In this document: one piece after another, positions 7,704 through 14,684 of the stretch | How the letters are laid out: each line of letters opens with the position of its first letter | Numbering within the stretch: position 1 is the stretch's first letter | From: a virus | IMG/VR virus record: IMGVR_UViG_3300044984_003852 | Span: 1-32,452 of that record | DNA: 32,452 nucleotides | Reading direction: 5' to 3' (one strand) | The notes under the pieces: generated by a model | Databases searched by the model: none | Seen by the model: only the letters and a program-made list of their open reading frames with translations | Told to the model about the DNA's origin: nothing | Position numbers and translations under genes: made by a program

Positions 7704-7976
7704 TTATTCATCGTAATCACTCCTGTATTCGTTCACTCCGCACTCTTTACACTGATCCCAAAGTAATCCAAATCCTGGGCCTTCCCAGTCTCCACATTTA
7801 AGATATGCACAATAGCCATTTTCTTGAGTTGGTTTAGTTGGGTTACGATTCCAAAAAGGACACAGCTGCATCTTACCAACGGCATCACGCGTATAGCAAT
7901 ACGATCCTTGTGGAATCATGTTCTTGCATTGCTCATCTGTTAACTTTAGTGTATATGTTTCAACTTGCTGTTTCAT
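7704..7976 (-). CDS. Cys-rich conserved hypothetical protein
   Basis: 90 residues with eight Cys, spread from residue 17 to near the C-terminus (C-Y-T-R-D, L-C-P-F-W, Y-C-A-Y-L-K-C-G-D-W-E, D-Q-C-K-E-C-G-V-N-E). The pattern C-P-F-W ... N-G-Y-C-A-Y-L ... L-L-W-D-Q-x-K-E-C-G is one I recall from small conserved proteins of T4-like marine phages. Some of the Cys probably bind zinc or an iron-sulfur centre, but no enzyme family is recognisable. There is no signal peptide. It is followed by the early promoter at 7669-7697, so it ends the ligase-side transcription unit. Confidence 0.75.
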   Translation of the reverse strand: MKQQVETYTLKLTDEQCKNMIPQGSYCYTRDAVGKMQLCPFWNRNPTKPTQENGYCAYLKCGDWEGPGFGLLWDQCKECGVNEYRSDYDE

Positions 7977-7996
7977 AAAGACAATAGCTTTTTATA

Positions 7997-8167
7997 TTAT
8001 TTGCCGGCAACAATCATTAGTCCTAAATTTGACATTGCATAACTCATATAAACAAGTGTCCATGCCCAATTACTTTTTAATGCAAAGCTTACACCGACAA
8101 TAAAATACAACAAAAATGCTGCAGCAATTACATATGATTCAAAATTCATTTTTGTTGTAAGTTTCAT
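7997..8167 (-). CDS. Small two-helix membrane protein
   Basis: 56 residues: MKLTTKMNFESYV then a hydrophobic helix (A-A-A-F-L-L-Y-F-I-V-G-V-S-F-A-L), a short K-S-N-W-A-W turn, and a second hydrophobic helix (T-L-V-Y-M-S-Y-A-M-S-N-L-G-L-M-I-V-A). The ATG lies 2 nt after the stop of the upstream 68-residue gene, and the frame runs cleanly to TAA 20 nt before the next gene. A second Met at residue 7 is an alternative start. It is a likely inner-membrane protein. Phage miniproteins of this kind can act in lysis timing, superinfection exclusion or membrane modification, but nothing in the sequence chooses among these. Confidence 0.65.
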   Translation of the reverse strand: MKLTTKMNFESYVIAAAFLLYFIVGVSFALKSNWAWTLVYMSYAMSNLGLMIVAGK

Positions 8168-8169
8168 GT

Positions 8170-8376
8170 TTAGTTTTTCGGTCCATAAGTGGCCAAATAT
8201 TCTTCAAATGAAGATTCATCGCTATTGTAAATATAGTCAAAAACATAATCATTGAATTTGGCGTCATCTGATTCCAATAAATTTTCAAGATCAGTGAATA
8301 ATTTATCTTGGATTTTTGCCAAATCATTAATGTGTTTTTTGTATTCCTCAATTTTTTCCTGCGTATCGTTTTTCAT
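8170..8376 (-). CDS. Small acidic hypothetical protein
   Basis: 68 residues (MKNDTQEKIEEYKKHIND...). The N-terminal half is a charged helix; the C-terminal half has D-Y-I-Y-N-S-D-E-S-S-F-E-E-Y-L-A-T-Y-G, a motif I have seen in small phage proteins without known function. The ATG is 8 nt downstream of the -10 of an early promoter, so the mRNA would have a leader of only a nucleotide or two. It is followed 2 nt later by the small membrane protein gene. An overlapping ORF in another frame was rejected because this frame has the promoter and a normal charged composition. Confidence 0.7.
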   Translation of the reverse strand: MKNDTQEKIEEYKKHINDLAKIQDKLFTDLENLLESDDAKFNDYVFDYIYNSDESSFEEYLATYGPKN

Positions 8377-8384
8377 ATTATTGT

Positions 8385-8413
8385 ATTGTACTATATTTTT
8401 AGATTTTTGTAAA
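8385..8413 (-). promoter_or_regulatory. Early promoter, TTTACA-17-TACAAT
   Basis: -35 TTTACA (8408-8413) and -10 TACAAT (8385-8390) with a 17-nt spacer ending TATAG, on the minus strand. The upstream GTTG block of the other early promoters is absent (ATATTTACA here). The downstream ATG (8376) is 8 nt from the -10. Confidence 0.75.
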
Positions 8414-8435
8414 TATATTTTTAGGAAATGTGAGT

Positions 8436-9554
8436 TTAATCAATTCCCTGGCCATCTCTGAATCCAATGACATATGGAAAACGTGGAATTCCATCTGGCG
8501 TCAAATTGAAGTATTTGCATGTGGCATATTTGCCAACATAACTTGCGGCATCAATCAACAGTGCTTTTAGAAAAGTGTGGTTACCTTTAATATTGCTGCT
8601 GAATCTTTTACCATCAGCTCGTTCCAACGTTGCGTAACCTGCCATTCCACTTTTATTGCCATTGCCTTCACAAATTTCCACGATAAGATATTCATCATCT
8701 TGAAACTCCTTACGTTTAAGCAATGTATTGCTACGTTTGAATTCATAAGGTTCATTGGTGCGAACCATTTGGCCTTCATAACCATCTTCAAGAAGAATAC
8801 CATAAAGCTCATCAAGCGTTTGCTCATTACGTGCAACATATGTCACCACTGGAACAACTGGTGTCTTTGAGGTAAAATTATATTCCGCACAAATACTTCC
8901 GATTTTCATGTTGCGATCAAGGAATTTTAATGAGTTGTCTGCAATATCATACCAGTGATATTCAATCAACTTCGCACTTTCCTCAAGATCCGCAGCAGAT
9001 GGCTTGGTCTTTTTAATAAGTGAACTGATCTTGTTAAAGTCATCGTGGAGTCCGTGGCAATACAATTCACCGTCCAAAACCAAGTCTGGGTGTGCAGTAA
9101 ACACCGGCACCAATGCCTTAAGAATATGCGGAATTGTTACCCACGGTTTGCCGTTGCGACTTGTTGCGCCATAGCGTGTAATAATTGCGCGCATACCGTC
9201 CAGCTTGGGTTGGCAATAGAGTGGAAATGAAATCTTGCTTTTGCGATCTTCCCATTTTTTGGCAAGCATAGGCTCAATGAATGTAAAGGTATCAATTTTT
9301 GATAGATCTTGAAAACACCCACTGTCCACTTTCTTTTTCCAACACGCTTGCGCTTCAAAAGTTGCTTGAGCATTGCCGTCGCGTTCATTGGCTCGACCGA
9401 CGTTTGTTGGAACAGAATCAAACCATTCAGTGGTAACAATTTTACCACCAACTTTACCGTGGTATGTACGAGTGCGTGAACCATCAATTTCAATTGTCCA
9501 TTGTTGGACTGATCCGTTTGATGTTCGTGAATATAGTGTAGGAAGTTGAATCAT
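8436..9554 (-). CDS. ATP-dependent DNA ligase with N-terminal WGR-like domain
   Basis: 372 residues. Residues 1-80 resemble a WGR domain (L-Y-S-R-T-S-N-G ... Y-H-G-K-V-G-G-K ... N-V-G-R-A-N-E), a nucleic-acid-binding module best known from PARPs. The ligase core follows: motif I K117-L-D-G-M-R (adenylated Lys), motif III V-L-D-G-E-L-Y, motif IV D-G-Y-E-G-Q-M-V-R and motif V L-L-K-R-K. An OB-like C-terminal part ends the protein. It seals nicks in lagging-strand and repaired DNA. It is shorter than T4 gp30 (about 487) and differs in its N-terminal domain, so I do not give it the T4 symbol. The ATG at 9554 is 3 nt after the stop of a small membrane-protein gene. Confidence 0.93.
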   Translation of the reverse strand: MIQLPTLYSRTSNGSVQQWTIEIDGSRTRTYHGKVGGKIVTTEWFDSVPTNVGRANERDGNAQATFEAQACWKKKVDSGCFQDLSKIDTFTFIEPMLAKKWEDRKSKISFPLYCQPKLDGMRAIITRYGATSRNGKPWVTIPHILKALVPVFTAHPDLVLDGELYCHGLHDDFNKISSLIKKTKPSAADLEESAKLIEYHWYDIADNSLKFLDRNMKIGSICAEYNFTSKTPVVPVVTYVARNEQTLDELYGILLEDGYEGQMVRTNEPYEFKRSNTLLKRKEFQDDEYLIVEICEGNGNKSGMAGYATLERADGKRFSSNIKGNHTFLKALLIDAASYVGKYATCKYFNLTPDGIPRFPYVIGFRDGQGID

Positions 9555-9557
9555 AAT

Positions 9558-9722
9558 TTATTTAGTAAAGACGTGATAGAAAAATGCAGCAAAGGCAATG
9601 AAAGAAACTACTGAGGAAAAAATATCTTTCCTTACAAAGATGCTTAGTATAAGCGCATTGGTTAGTGTAAAACTAACAGAAAAATAAATGATGCACTGTA
9701 GGATTATGTTGATGTAATTCAT
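9558..9722 (-). CDS. Small membrane protein upstream of ligase
   Basis: 54 residues: a first hydrophobic helix (Y-I-N-I-I-L-Q-C-I-I-Y-F-S-V-S-F-T-L-T-N-A-L), a basic R-K-D turn, and a second helix rich in Phe and Ala ending F-Y-H-V-F-T-K. The ATG at 9722 and TAA at 9558-9560 leave 3 nt to the ligase start, so the gene fills the only gap in this unit exactly. There is no cleavage site typical of a secreted protein. Two membrane spans with the R-K-D turn facing the cytoplasm fit the positive-inside rule. Function unknown; it resembles the protein at 7997-8167 only in size and topology. Confidence 0.65.
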   Translation of the reverse strand: MNYINIILQCIIYFSVSFTLTNALILSIFVRKDIFSSVVSFIAFAAFFYHVFTK

Positions 9723-9743
9723 AATTGATGTGGATGTTGTTTG

Positions 9744-10022
9744 TTATTGATTAATGTATACGGATGAAATTAGAATGACCATATCTTCTTCAGGATCATC
9801 CATTGGGTGATCTTGTTCTTCTTCTGGGTCATTGTGAACAACGGCAAAACCGCTGCGAGAATATGCAGATTCATATAGTTGAACTGGAATAATATTTTGT
9901 ACCTCCAATGCTTGAAGCGTATGATGATAGTCACCATAGTCTGCGCCGAGGCGCACCTGAACATCGCTGCCGTATTGTTCTTTTAAGCATTGCAATTCTT
10001 CAATTAATTGTTCGATTGTCAT
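9744..10022 (-). CDS. Hypothetical acidic protein
   Basis: 92 residues beginning MTIEQLIEELQCLKEQYGSD. The N-terminus resembles a widespread group of small phage and bacterial proteins that start with a short helix followed by beta strands (V-Q-V-R-L-G and V-I-L-I-S-S-V-Y-I); none has an assigned activity that I know. The middle is very acidic (D-P-E-E-E-Q-D-H-P-M-D-D-P-E-E-D). It is the first gene after the promoter at 10047-10075. Its 24-nt leader contains AAGGAA, one of the few Shine-Dalgarno-like sequences in the window, 10 nt or so before the ATG. Confidence 0.75.
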   Translation of the reverse strand: MTIEQLIEELQCLKEQYGSDVQVRLGADYGDYHHTLQALEVQNIIPVQLYESAYSRSGFAVVHNDPEEEQDHPMDDPEEDMVILISSVYINQ

Positions 10023-10046
10023 AATGTGGTGTTTCCTTACGTGACT

Positions 10047-10075
10047 ATTCTACCATATTTTTCGGCAAATGTAAA
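10047..10075 (-). promoter_or_regulatory. Early promoter, TTTACA-17-TAGAAT
   Basis: -35 TTTACA (10070-10075) inside AGTTGTTTACA and -10 TAGAAT (10047-10052), 17-nt spacer ending TATGG, on the minus strand. It would drive the acidic protein, the membrane miniprotein and the ligase. A 24-bp palindrome lies just upstream. Confidence 0.85.
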
Positions 10076-10099
10076 CAACTAATTTCAATAAAATGCATT

Positions 10100-10123
10100 A
10101 TTTTTAGGTCTAAACCTAAAAAT
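10100..10123. repeat. 24-bp palindrome upstream of early promoter
   Basis: A perfect inverted repeat with 10-bp arms (ATTTTTAGGT / ACCTAAAAAT) around a 4-nt centre. It lies 38 nt downstream of the primase stop and 24 nt upstream of the -35 at 10070-10075. It could be a weak transcript end for the primase gene, though no U-tract follows directly, or a protein-binding site for the promoter. Confidence 0.6.
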
Positions 10124-10161
10124 GCGGTTTTGACCCTTTTCTTTCACCAATATTGTCAAAC

Positions 10162-11103
10162 TTATAAGCTTTTTGCCACTCGTTCTATCGCTCTTGCTGA
10201 TTCAACTTCCATAGGTCTGTTCTTATACCAACCACCGGTATCAAGATCAATTTGTTTGCATAAAGACGCAACTTCATTTGAAGTTATAGGGTAACCTCTT
10301 CGCATGGCATTACTGGCAATATTCAACATAATTTGATACATTTTAGCATACCATCCTCCGCTGTGAATTGTTCGGTATTCATTGATCATATTCTTATTTA
10401 CAAACGGGCAGTCTGCATAACTGCTCCATTTAAAATTTGTATTGATCAATCCTTCTCTTTTATATTTTTGAATCTTATCACGAATTTCATCTGGTAATCT
10501 ATCTGCGAATGATGAAGCTTTAATATTGTCAATATAAGGATGATTTGACATTAATGCATCCGGATCAAGAAATGTTTTGCTTGGACCGCTATAAATGAAA
10601 TTATTACTATTTGGATATTTTGCTGGAACATAATACATTCGAGATAAATCCTTGGTTTGAGGATCACCAAGACTATTAAATTCCTTGTTGCATGCATACC
10701 ACAAATGGCGAATTTTTGTTGCTTCAACATGCCGCGTCATAGGAAGTATTACACGAAATTTTGTTGCTTCCTTTTTACTGCTTGCCGATGAATAACATAC
10801 ATGAGTGTATGGAGCAAAAATACTGGCTGCATTTTCAAAACTTCCTTCATAACTATCAACGTCCATTGCAACCCATCCTCCCCATGACAGCACATTATCA
10901 TTTTTACGTGTAGTATTTTGGGCGAAACAAGCGGGAGTTATTAAAGGACTGCCATCTCTTCTTTCATGTTTTTTAGGTTTATAACCAGGCTGTTCACTCA
11001 ATGAATACAACAAATCCTCAAACCCGCTCCAGGATTTAAATTCCATGTTGCGGTGTGTTTTGTTGTCAAATATGCTTTTAAAAATTGTGAGTGAATAGTT
11101 CAT
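10162..11103 (-). CDS. Archaeo-eukaryotic primase (AEP/PrimPol-like) superfamily protein
   Basis: 313 residues. The AEP signature is visible: W-V-A-M-D81-V-D83 (metal-binding hhhDhD), then C-Y-S-S-A-S-S-K-K ... K-F-R117-V-I-L-P (the hhSxS...RhhhP core), then D152-L-S-R-M-Y-Y-V-P as the third motif. The C-terminal region (W-S-S-Y-A-D-C-P-F-V-N ... G-G-W-Y-A-K-M-Y-Q-I-M) resembles the helical domain found after plasmid and phage PrimPol cores. It probably makes primers for gp43. T4 instead uses gp61, a TOPRIM (DnaG-type) primase, and no TOPRIM gene is seen in this window. It starts 6 nt after the polymerase stop, so the two are co-transcribed. Confidence 0.8.
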   Translation of the reverse strand: MNYSLTIFKSIFDNKTHRNMEFKSWSGFEDLLYSLSEQPGYKPKKHERRDGSPLITPACFAQNTTRKNDNVLSWGGWVAMDVDSYEGSFENAASIFAPYTHVCYSSASSKKEATKFRVILPMTRHVEATKIRHLWYACNKEFNSLGDPQTKDLSRMYYVPAKYPNSNNFIYSGPSKTFLDPDALMSNHPYIDNIKASSFADRLPDEIRDKIQKYKREGLINTNFKWSSYADCPFVNKNMINEYRTIHSGGWYAKMYQIMLNIASNAMRRGYPITSNEVASLCKQIDLDTGGWYKNRPMEVESARAIERVAKSL

Positions 11104-11109
11104 GGTATA

Positions 11110-13665
11110 TTAACAAAAGAAATCCTCAAGACTTGAAGTAGGTTCAGGTTTCCAGCCAATGGAATTTAAGATAAGTTGTAACGGTTCAACAAAAGTTTTT
11201 TTGAATTGAAGATCGTAATCAATAAAATTCGTCAAACCAAATTCAACTGGAAGCTTATCAATAAAGCCAATGACGTTTTCATTTGTTGGATTTTGTTTTT
11301 TCAAATATATGTATTTGATTTTATCACCGCCTTGAATAAGTTGATATTGCTGTTGCAAACCTTTTGTTACACAAAGATGATTATGCATAAGAGCAGCTCT
11401 GGAATTCATAGGTGTTCCTTTAATGTAGACTGATCCTTTATCTTTCCATTTTTTGATATTGCTGACACCTCTTGGAGATGCAACTGATTCGGGGGGAAGA
11501 TTGGAAAAATACGTTTTGAACAAAGCGAGTGATTGTTGCATTTTGGATTCATCCTCATTCATAATCACCTTGAATATTTCCTTGAATGCTTGCCTGCATA
11601 CTTTGGGTGTGGAACTTTTTACTGCCTCAACACCCATCATTTTAATTTTAGGTTCGGCATATTGCACACCTTCATTATTATGAACATTCATAATATAGCG
11701 TTTTTTGGCAATAACAATTCCACGGTTTGAAATACTTTCACGTTTCATTACCATTTTATTATCATAAGCATTTGTCAGCATGGCAAATTGCGCAAATGAC
11801 TTTTCCAACATAGGTTCAATTGATTTTTTGGCAAATTCATCAAGAAACATTACTGGATTTTTAGGATTAAATTTATCAATAACATCCTTCACAGAAATGT
11901 AGCAGCTGTCAGTGTCCATCATAATAACACGATCCTTGGGAACTGTATCTTTAAGAAATTTGGACAAATGATTATTAAAGCTTTCCTCTGCCCATTTAAT
12001 CACAAGCTGACCTGTAAGTGTAATACCTTCGGCCACAGCAATGTCAAAATATCGGAAAAACCTGTTACCAATAGCACCATACAAACTGTTCAGCAAGATT
12101 TTGATGGCCATCTGTTCGGTTTCAAGACGATCAACTGCAGACGCAACAGCAAAATATGATTTAGGATCTTGTTGCTCATGTATTGTTTCCAATTCCTTCT
12201 TTTTGTCAATCATCTGTTTTTTAAGAATCACACGTTTGGAATATAGCTCCTCAACAATTTGTGGCATAAACCCTTGTTTATCTCTTCTGAAACACGCGCC
12301 GTTGGCCGCTGTTGCCAAATTAGGTTCTGGGCTTATGTTTTCCTTTTGTTGAAGAATGCGATCTACATCCAAGCCATGAACCGTCATATGACGCACCAAT
12401 GTTTCTGGGCTCATATTGTATTGCATAATCAAAGAAGGGTAAAGACTGTTAAGGTCAAAACTTAGCACCCATTCGTGCATTCCAATATTTGGATCTTTAA
12501 CATAACCACCAGGATATGCAACCGCTGCTTTAGGTGTGCTTGGAGGAACTGCGATATGTTGTTTGGCCAATTTTCGGAAAATAATTGTATCCCAAATTGC
12601 AACGGTACCTAATGTTTCCGCGTAGTTTACACCTGCAAAATACGAAAGAGTAAAGACAAGATTTAATAGACCAAGTTTGGATTCAAGACGTTCAACAAGT
12701 TCAACATCCTTAATGTTATAATCCAAGAAATGCTGGAAATTATGCTCGTACAATTTTGTAAGGTTGTTGTAGTCACCGTAATCCAATTTGTTTTCACCAA
12801 GAACAAGTTCGGCGATATTATCCAATTTATAACTTTCTTGTTGACCGTAAGTATTCAGTGTGAATTTTTTAAACAATTCCAAATAGTCAAGTTGTTGAAT
12901 CCCAAGAATTTCATAATACACATTTGTTTGACCTTGAAATGTTTTTGATTTTTGATCAACTTGTTTCCACGGTGATAGTCGATTCACATCCGTATTACCG
13001 AGTATGCGGGAAATTCGATTTACCAAATATGGAATATCAAAATTAAGAGTGTTCCATCCAGTAATTACATCCGGCGTGTTCAACGTATCACTCCACCAAT
13101 TTAAAAAGTCATCAAGCATTTCCGATTCACTTTCAAATTGCCGATATTCTTTTTTAAGATGCGGAACGATACTTGCAGAAGAATCATAATCTTTAAGACC
13201 CCAAGCAATGTAAGTATCGCTGCGACTACTTTTAATTGTTATGGTTACAATTGGATGTTTAGCTTCATCAGGTTTAGGAAACCCACCTTCTGCTCCATCA
13301 ATACCACTAGGACATTCCAAATCCAAATAGCATATGTCAATTAACCTTTTGTCATATTGGATTGTGTCCGGAAATTCTGCTTGAATAAAAGCAGGAATAT
13401 GACGTTCATTGCCATAAATTTTGAATCCATCAACACCTTCATAAGTTTTTGCAAATTCACGAGATTCACTCATACTTTCAAACCTGTGAGGTTCCAAAGG
13501 AATGCCATCCAAACTTTTCCATTTGGCATTCTTATCTTTGCTTTCAAGATAAACAACAGGACGAAATCTGTAACTGTTGTAAATCTTTTGTCCTTTATCA
13601 TTATATCCGCGATAAAGCAGATTGTTCATTTTCCTATCAATACACGTATAAAATCCATCAAGCAT
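11110..13665 (-). CDS. 43: Family B DNA polymerase, gp43-like
   Basis: 851 residues (T4 gp43 898). This is the replicative polymerase with proofreading. Exonuclease motifs: D115-L-E117 (Exo I), W-N-T-L-N-F-D-I-P-Y (Exo II) and Y-N-I-K-D (Exo III). Polymerase motifs: S-F-D-L-N-S-L-Y-P-S (A), K-I-L-L-N-S-L-Y-G (B) and M-D-T-D-S (C, catalytic Asp pair). The last residues (S-L-E-D-F-F-C) match the C-terminal clamp-binding peptide of T4-type polymerases. The ATG at 13665 is only 6 nt from the -10 of a strong early promoter, so the mRNA is predicted to be leaderless. In T4, RegA represses its own neighbours and gp43 binds its own leader; a leaderless message here would exclude that second mechanism. 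Confidence 0.97.
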   Translation of the reverse strand: MLDGFYTCIDRKMNNLLYRGYNDKGQKIYNSYRFRPVVYLESKDKNAKWKSLDGIPLEPHRFESMSESREFAKTYEGVDGFKIYGNERHIPAFIQAEFPDTIQYDKRLIDICYLDLECPSGIDGAEGGFPKPDEAKHPIVTITIKSSRSDTYIAWGLKDYDSSASIVPHLKKEYRQFESESEMLDDFLNWWSDTLNTPDVITGWNTLNFDIPYLVNRISRILGNTDVNRLSPWKQVDQKSKTFQGQTNVYYEILGIQQLDYLELFKKFTLNTYGQQESYKLDNIAELVLGENKLDYGDYNNLTKLYEHNFQHFLDYNIKDVELVERLESKLGLLNLVFTLSYFAGVNYAETLGTVAIWDTIIFRKLAKQHIAVPPSTPKAAVAYPGGYVKDPNIGMHEWVLSFDLNSLYPSLIMQYNMSPETLVRHMTVHGLDVDRILQQKENISPEPNLATAANGACFRRDKQGFMPQIVEELYSKRVILKKQMIDKKKELETIHEQQDPKSYFAVASAVDRLETEQMAIKILLNSLYGAIGNRFFRYFDIAVAEGITLTGQLVIKWAEESFNNHLSKFLKDTVPKDRVIMMDTDSCYISVKDVIDKFNPKNPVMFLDEFAKKSIEPMLEKSFAQFAMLTNAYDNKMVMKRESISNRGIVIAKKRYIMNVHNNEGVQYAEPKIKMMGVEAVKSSTPKVCRQAFKEIFKVIMNEDESKMQQSLALFKTYFSNLPPESVASPRGVSNIKKWKDKGSVYIKGTPMNSRAALMHNHLCVTKGLQQQYQLIQGGDKIKYIYLKKQNPTNENVIGFIDKLPVEFGLTNFIDYDLQFKKTFVEPLQLILNSIGWKPEPTSSLEDFFC

Positions 13666-13671
13666 AGGAAT

Positions 13672-13700
13672 ATTATACTAAAAAACCCGAACAATGTAAA
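13672..13700 (-). promoter_or_regulatory. Early promoter of DNA polymerase gene, TTTACA-17-TATAAT
   Basis: -35 TTTACA (13695-13700) and -10 TATAAT (13672-13677), 17-nt spacer, minus strand. It overlaps the terminator hairpin of the upstream unit: the -35 covers the loop-stem border and the spacer contains the downstream arm and U-tract. The -10 ends 6 nt before the gp43 ATG. Confidence 0.88.
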
Positions 13701-13718
13701 CAACAATTGTTCGGGTTT
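13683..13718 (-). terminator. Rho-independent terminator after the DUF5824-like gene
   Basis: On the minus strand, a 13-bp perfect stem (AAACCCGAACAAT / ATTGTTCGGGTTT) with a 10-nt loop, running into TTTTTT. It ends the regA unit just before the polymerase gene and overlaps the polymerase promoter. Confidence 0.88.
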
Positions 13719-13731
13719 GAAATTTAATTTA

Positions 13732-14229
13732 TTATTTGTCCTTTACTTCAGCTGCAAGGTCTGCATCTGCCTTACCCCAAGTTCCTGGACTTTTGGTAAC
13801 GAACGAATTTACACGTGCATATCCCCACTGCTCTTGAGTTGCGCCAGGGCGATGGCCGCTTTTCCATGCTCCCATACCTCTGCGCATTACAGCACGAAGA
13901 ATACCAATGGAAATACCTGTTTCCTCACTTTTCTTTTTCAGTGCCTTTTCAATCTTTTCACTATCAATAGGACCGCGAGCCGTGGATTTTTCCTGTAATG
14001 ATTCTTCCTTTTTGGCAAAAAGATCTTTATATTTTTGTGTAAATTTTGAAGCTTTTGTTGTTTTAAGACCTTTGGTATCTCCTGGCATTTTCTTATAAGC
14101 CGATGGATCATCTGAATCCATAGCAGCTTGCTTTGCCATTTGCGCCTTTTTCTTCTCGATTGTGCTAGGGCTTAATCCAGTAAAATAACCGCTTTCGGAT
14201 AACCAATGTTTAAAAGTTTCTAAACTCAT
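13732..14229 (-). CDS. DUF5824-like protein with capsid-targeting-like N-terminus
   Basis: 165 residues. The C-terminal 70 residues (I-S-I-G-I-L-R-A-V-M-R-R-G ... A-W-K-S-G-H-R-P-G-A-T-Q-E-Q-W-G-Y-A-R-V-N-S-F) match a conserved domain I recall from many marine T4-like phages, which I believe is annotated as DUF5824. The N-terminus MSLETFKHWLSE, then S-G, follows the same pattern as the tagged proteins at the left of the window (aromatic residues, then L-S-E before Ser, a good gp21 site). A Lys-rich linker lies between. The ATG overlaps the regA stop (ATGA), and both genes sit behind a TATAAATA late promoter. These features suggest a virion-associated protein; its function is not known. Confidence 0.85.
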   Translation of the reverse strand: MSLETFKHWLSESGYFTGLSPSTIEKKKAQMAKQAAMDSDDPSAYKKMPGDTKGLKTTKASKFTQKYKDLFAKKEESLQEKSTARGPIDSEKIEKALKKKSEETGISIGILRAVMRRGMGAWKSGHRPGATQEQWGYARVNSFVTKSPGTWGKADADLAAEVKDK

Positions 14230-14654
14230 ATTTTTTTCTTTACATTACCTATGCTGTATTTGGATAAGCAGGTCCAATCTTTCTTTTCACTGTGTGAAAG
14301 AATTTTTATTTGTTTAAGCGATGTAACATCTTTAATGTCATCATTATTGGCAACACGCAATAAACCCCAATCGGAAAGAAGTGTTACAATAGTATTACGT
14401 CTGCAAAGATCATCATGTGTAAAGGTACTAGGCTTGCCATCAAGCAAAAATAATTCTTTAAAATGAACGATAAAGTATCGCCCTTGTTTGTGCAGTATGT
14501 GACAACTTTGATATAATGTATTATGATCTTTCTTTGAAGAAACGCCAATTCGGCCTAGTGTTTCCTTAATTTTAAGAAAATCATCAGGTTCACTTAAATA
14601 TATTTCCACCATATCCGATGGAGCCCATTCAATAATTGTTTGCGATTCATTCAT
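14226..14654 (-). CDS. regA: RegA translational repressor
   Basis: 142 residues (T4 RegA 122). It binds initiation regions of early mRNAs and represses their translation. Match to T4 by recall: E-P-D-D-F-L-K-I-K-E-T-L-G-R-I-G, then L-Y-Q-S-C-H-I-L-H-K-Q-G-R-Y-F-I-V-H-F-K-E, D-L-C-R-R-N-T-I-V-T-L-L-S-D-W-G-L, and the terminal K-Y-S-I-G-N. The N-terminus carries about 12 extra residues; an internal Met (M15) would give a T4-like length, but the late promoter and A/T-rich leader favour the first ATG. It is preceded by a TATAAATA promoter 11 nt upstream and translationally coupled to the DUF5824-like gene. Confidence 0.95.
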   Translation of the reverse strand: MNESQTIIEWAPSDMVEIYLSEPDDFLKIKETLGRIGVSSKKDHNTLYQSCHILHKQGRYFIVHFKELFLLDGKPSTFTHDDLCRRNTIVTLLSDWGLLRVANNDDIKDVTSLKQIKILSHSEKKDWTCLSKYSIGNVKKKI

Positions 14655-14665
14655 AACTATTATGT

Positions 14666-14673
14666 TATTTATA
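14666..14673 (-). promoter_or_regulatory. T4-type late promoter (TATAAATA) before regA
   Basis: An exact TATAAATA on the minus strand, 11 nt before the regA ATG, in the gap after the gp62 stop. It would give late transcription of regA and the DUF5824-like gene, ending at the terminator at 13683-13718. Confidence 0.7.
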
Positions 14674-14684
14674 ATAATATGATT

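Noticed and set aside
8139-8351. Alternative 70-residue frame overlapping the 68-residue gene
   Set aside because: The accepted frame has a promoter directly in front, normal charged composition and fits the spacing to the next gene.
10100-10123. Calling the palindrome a terminator for the primase gene
   Set aside because: The stem is almost all A/T and is not followed directly by a U-tract; I kept it as a palindrome only.
13357-13998. Large plus-strand ORF of 213 codons
   Set aside because: It is antisense to the polymerase and DUF5824-like genes, crosses the terminator, and its Cys/Phe/Ile/Asn-rich translation is typical of a shadow frame. The same applies to the other plus-strand ORFs.
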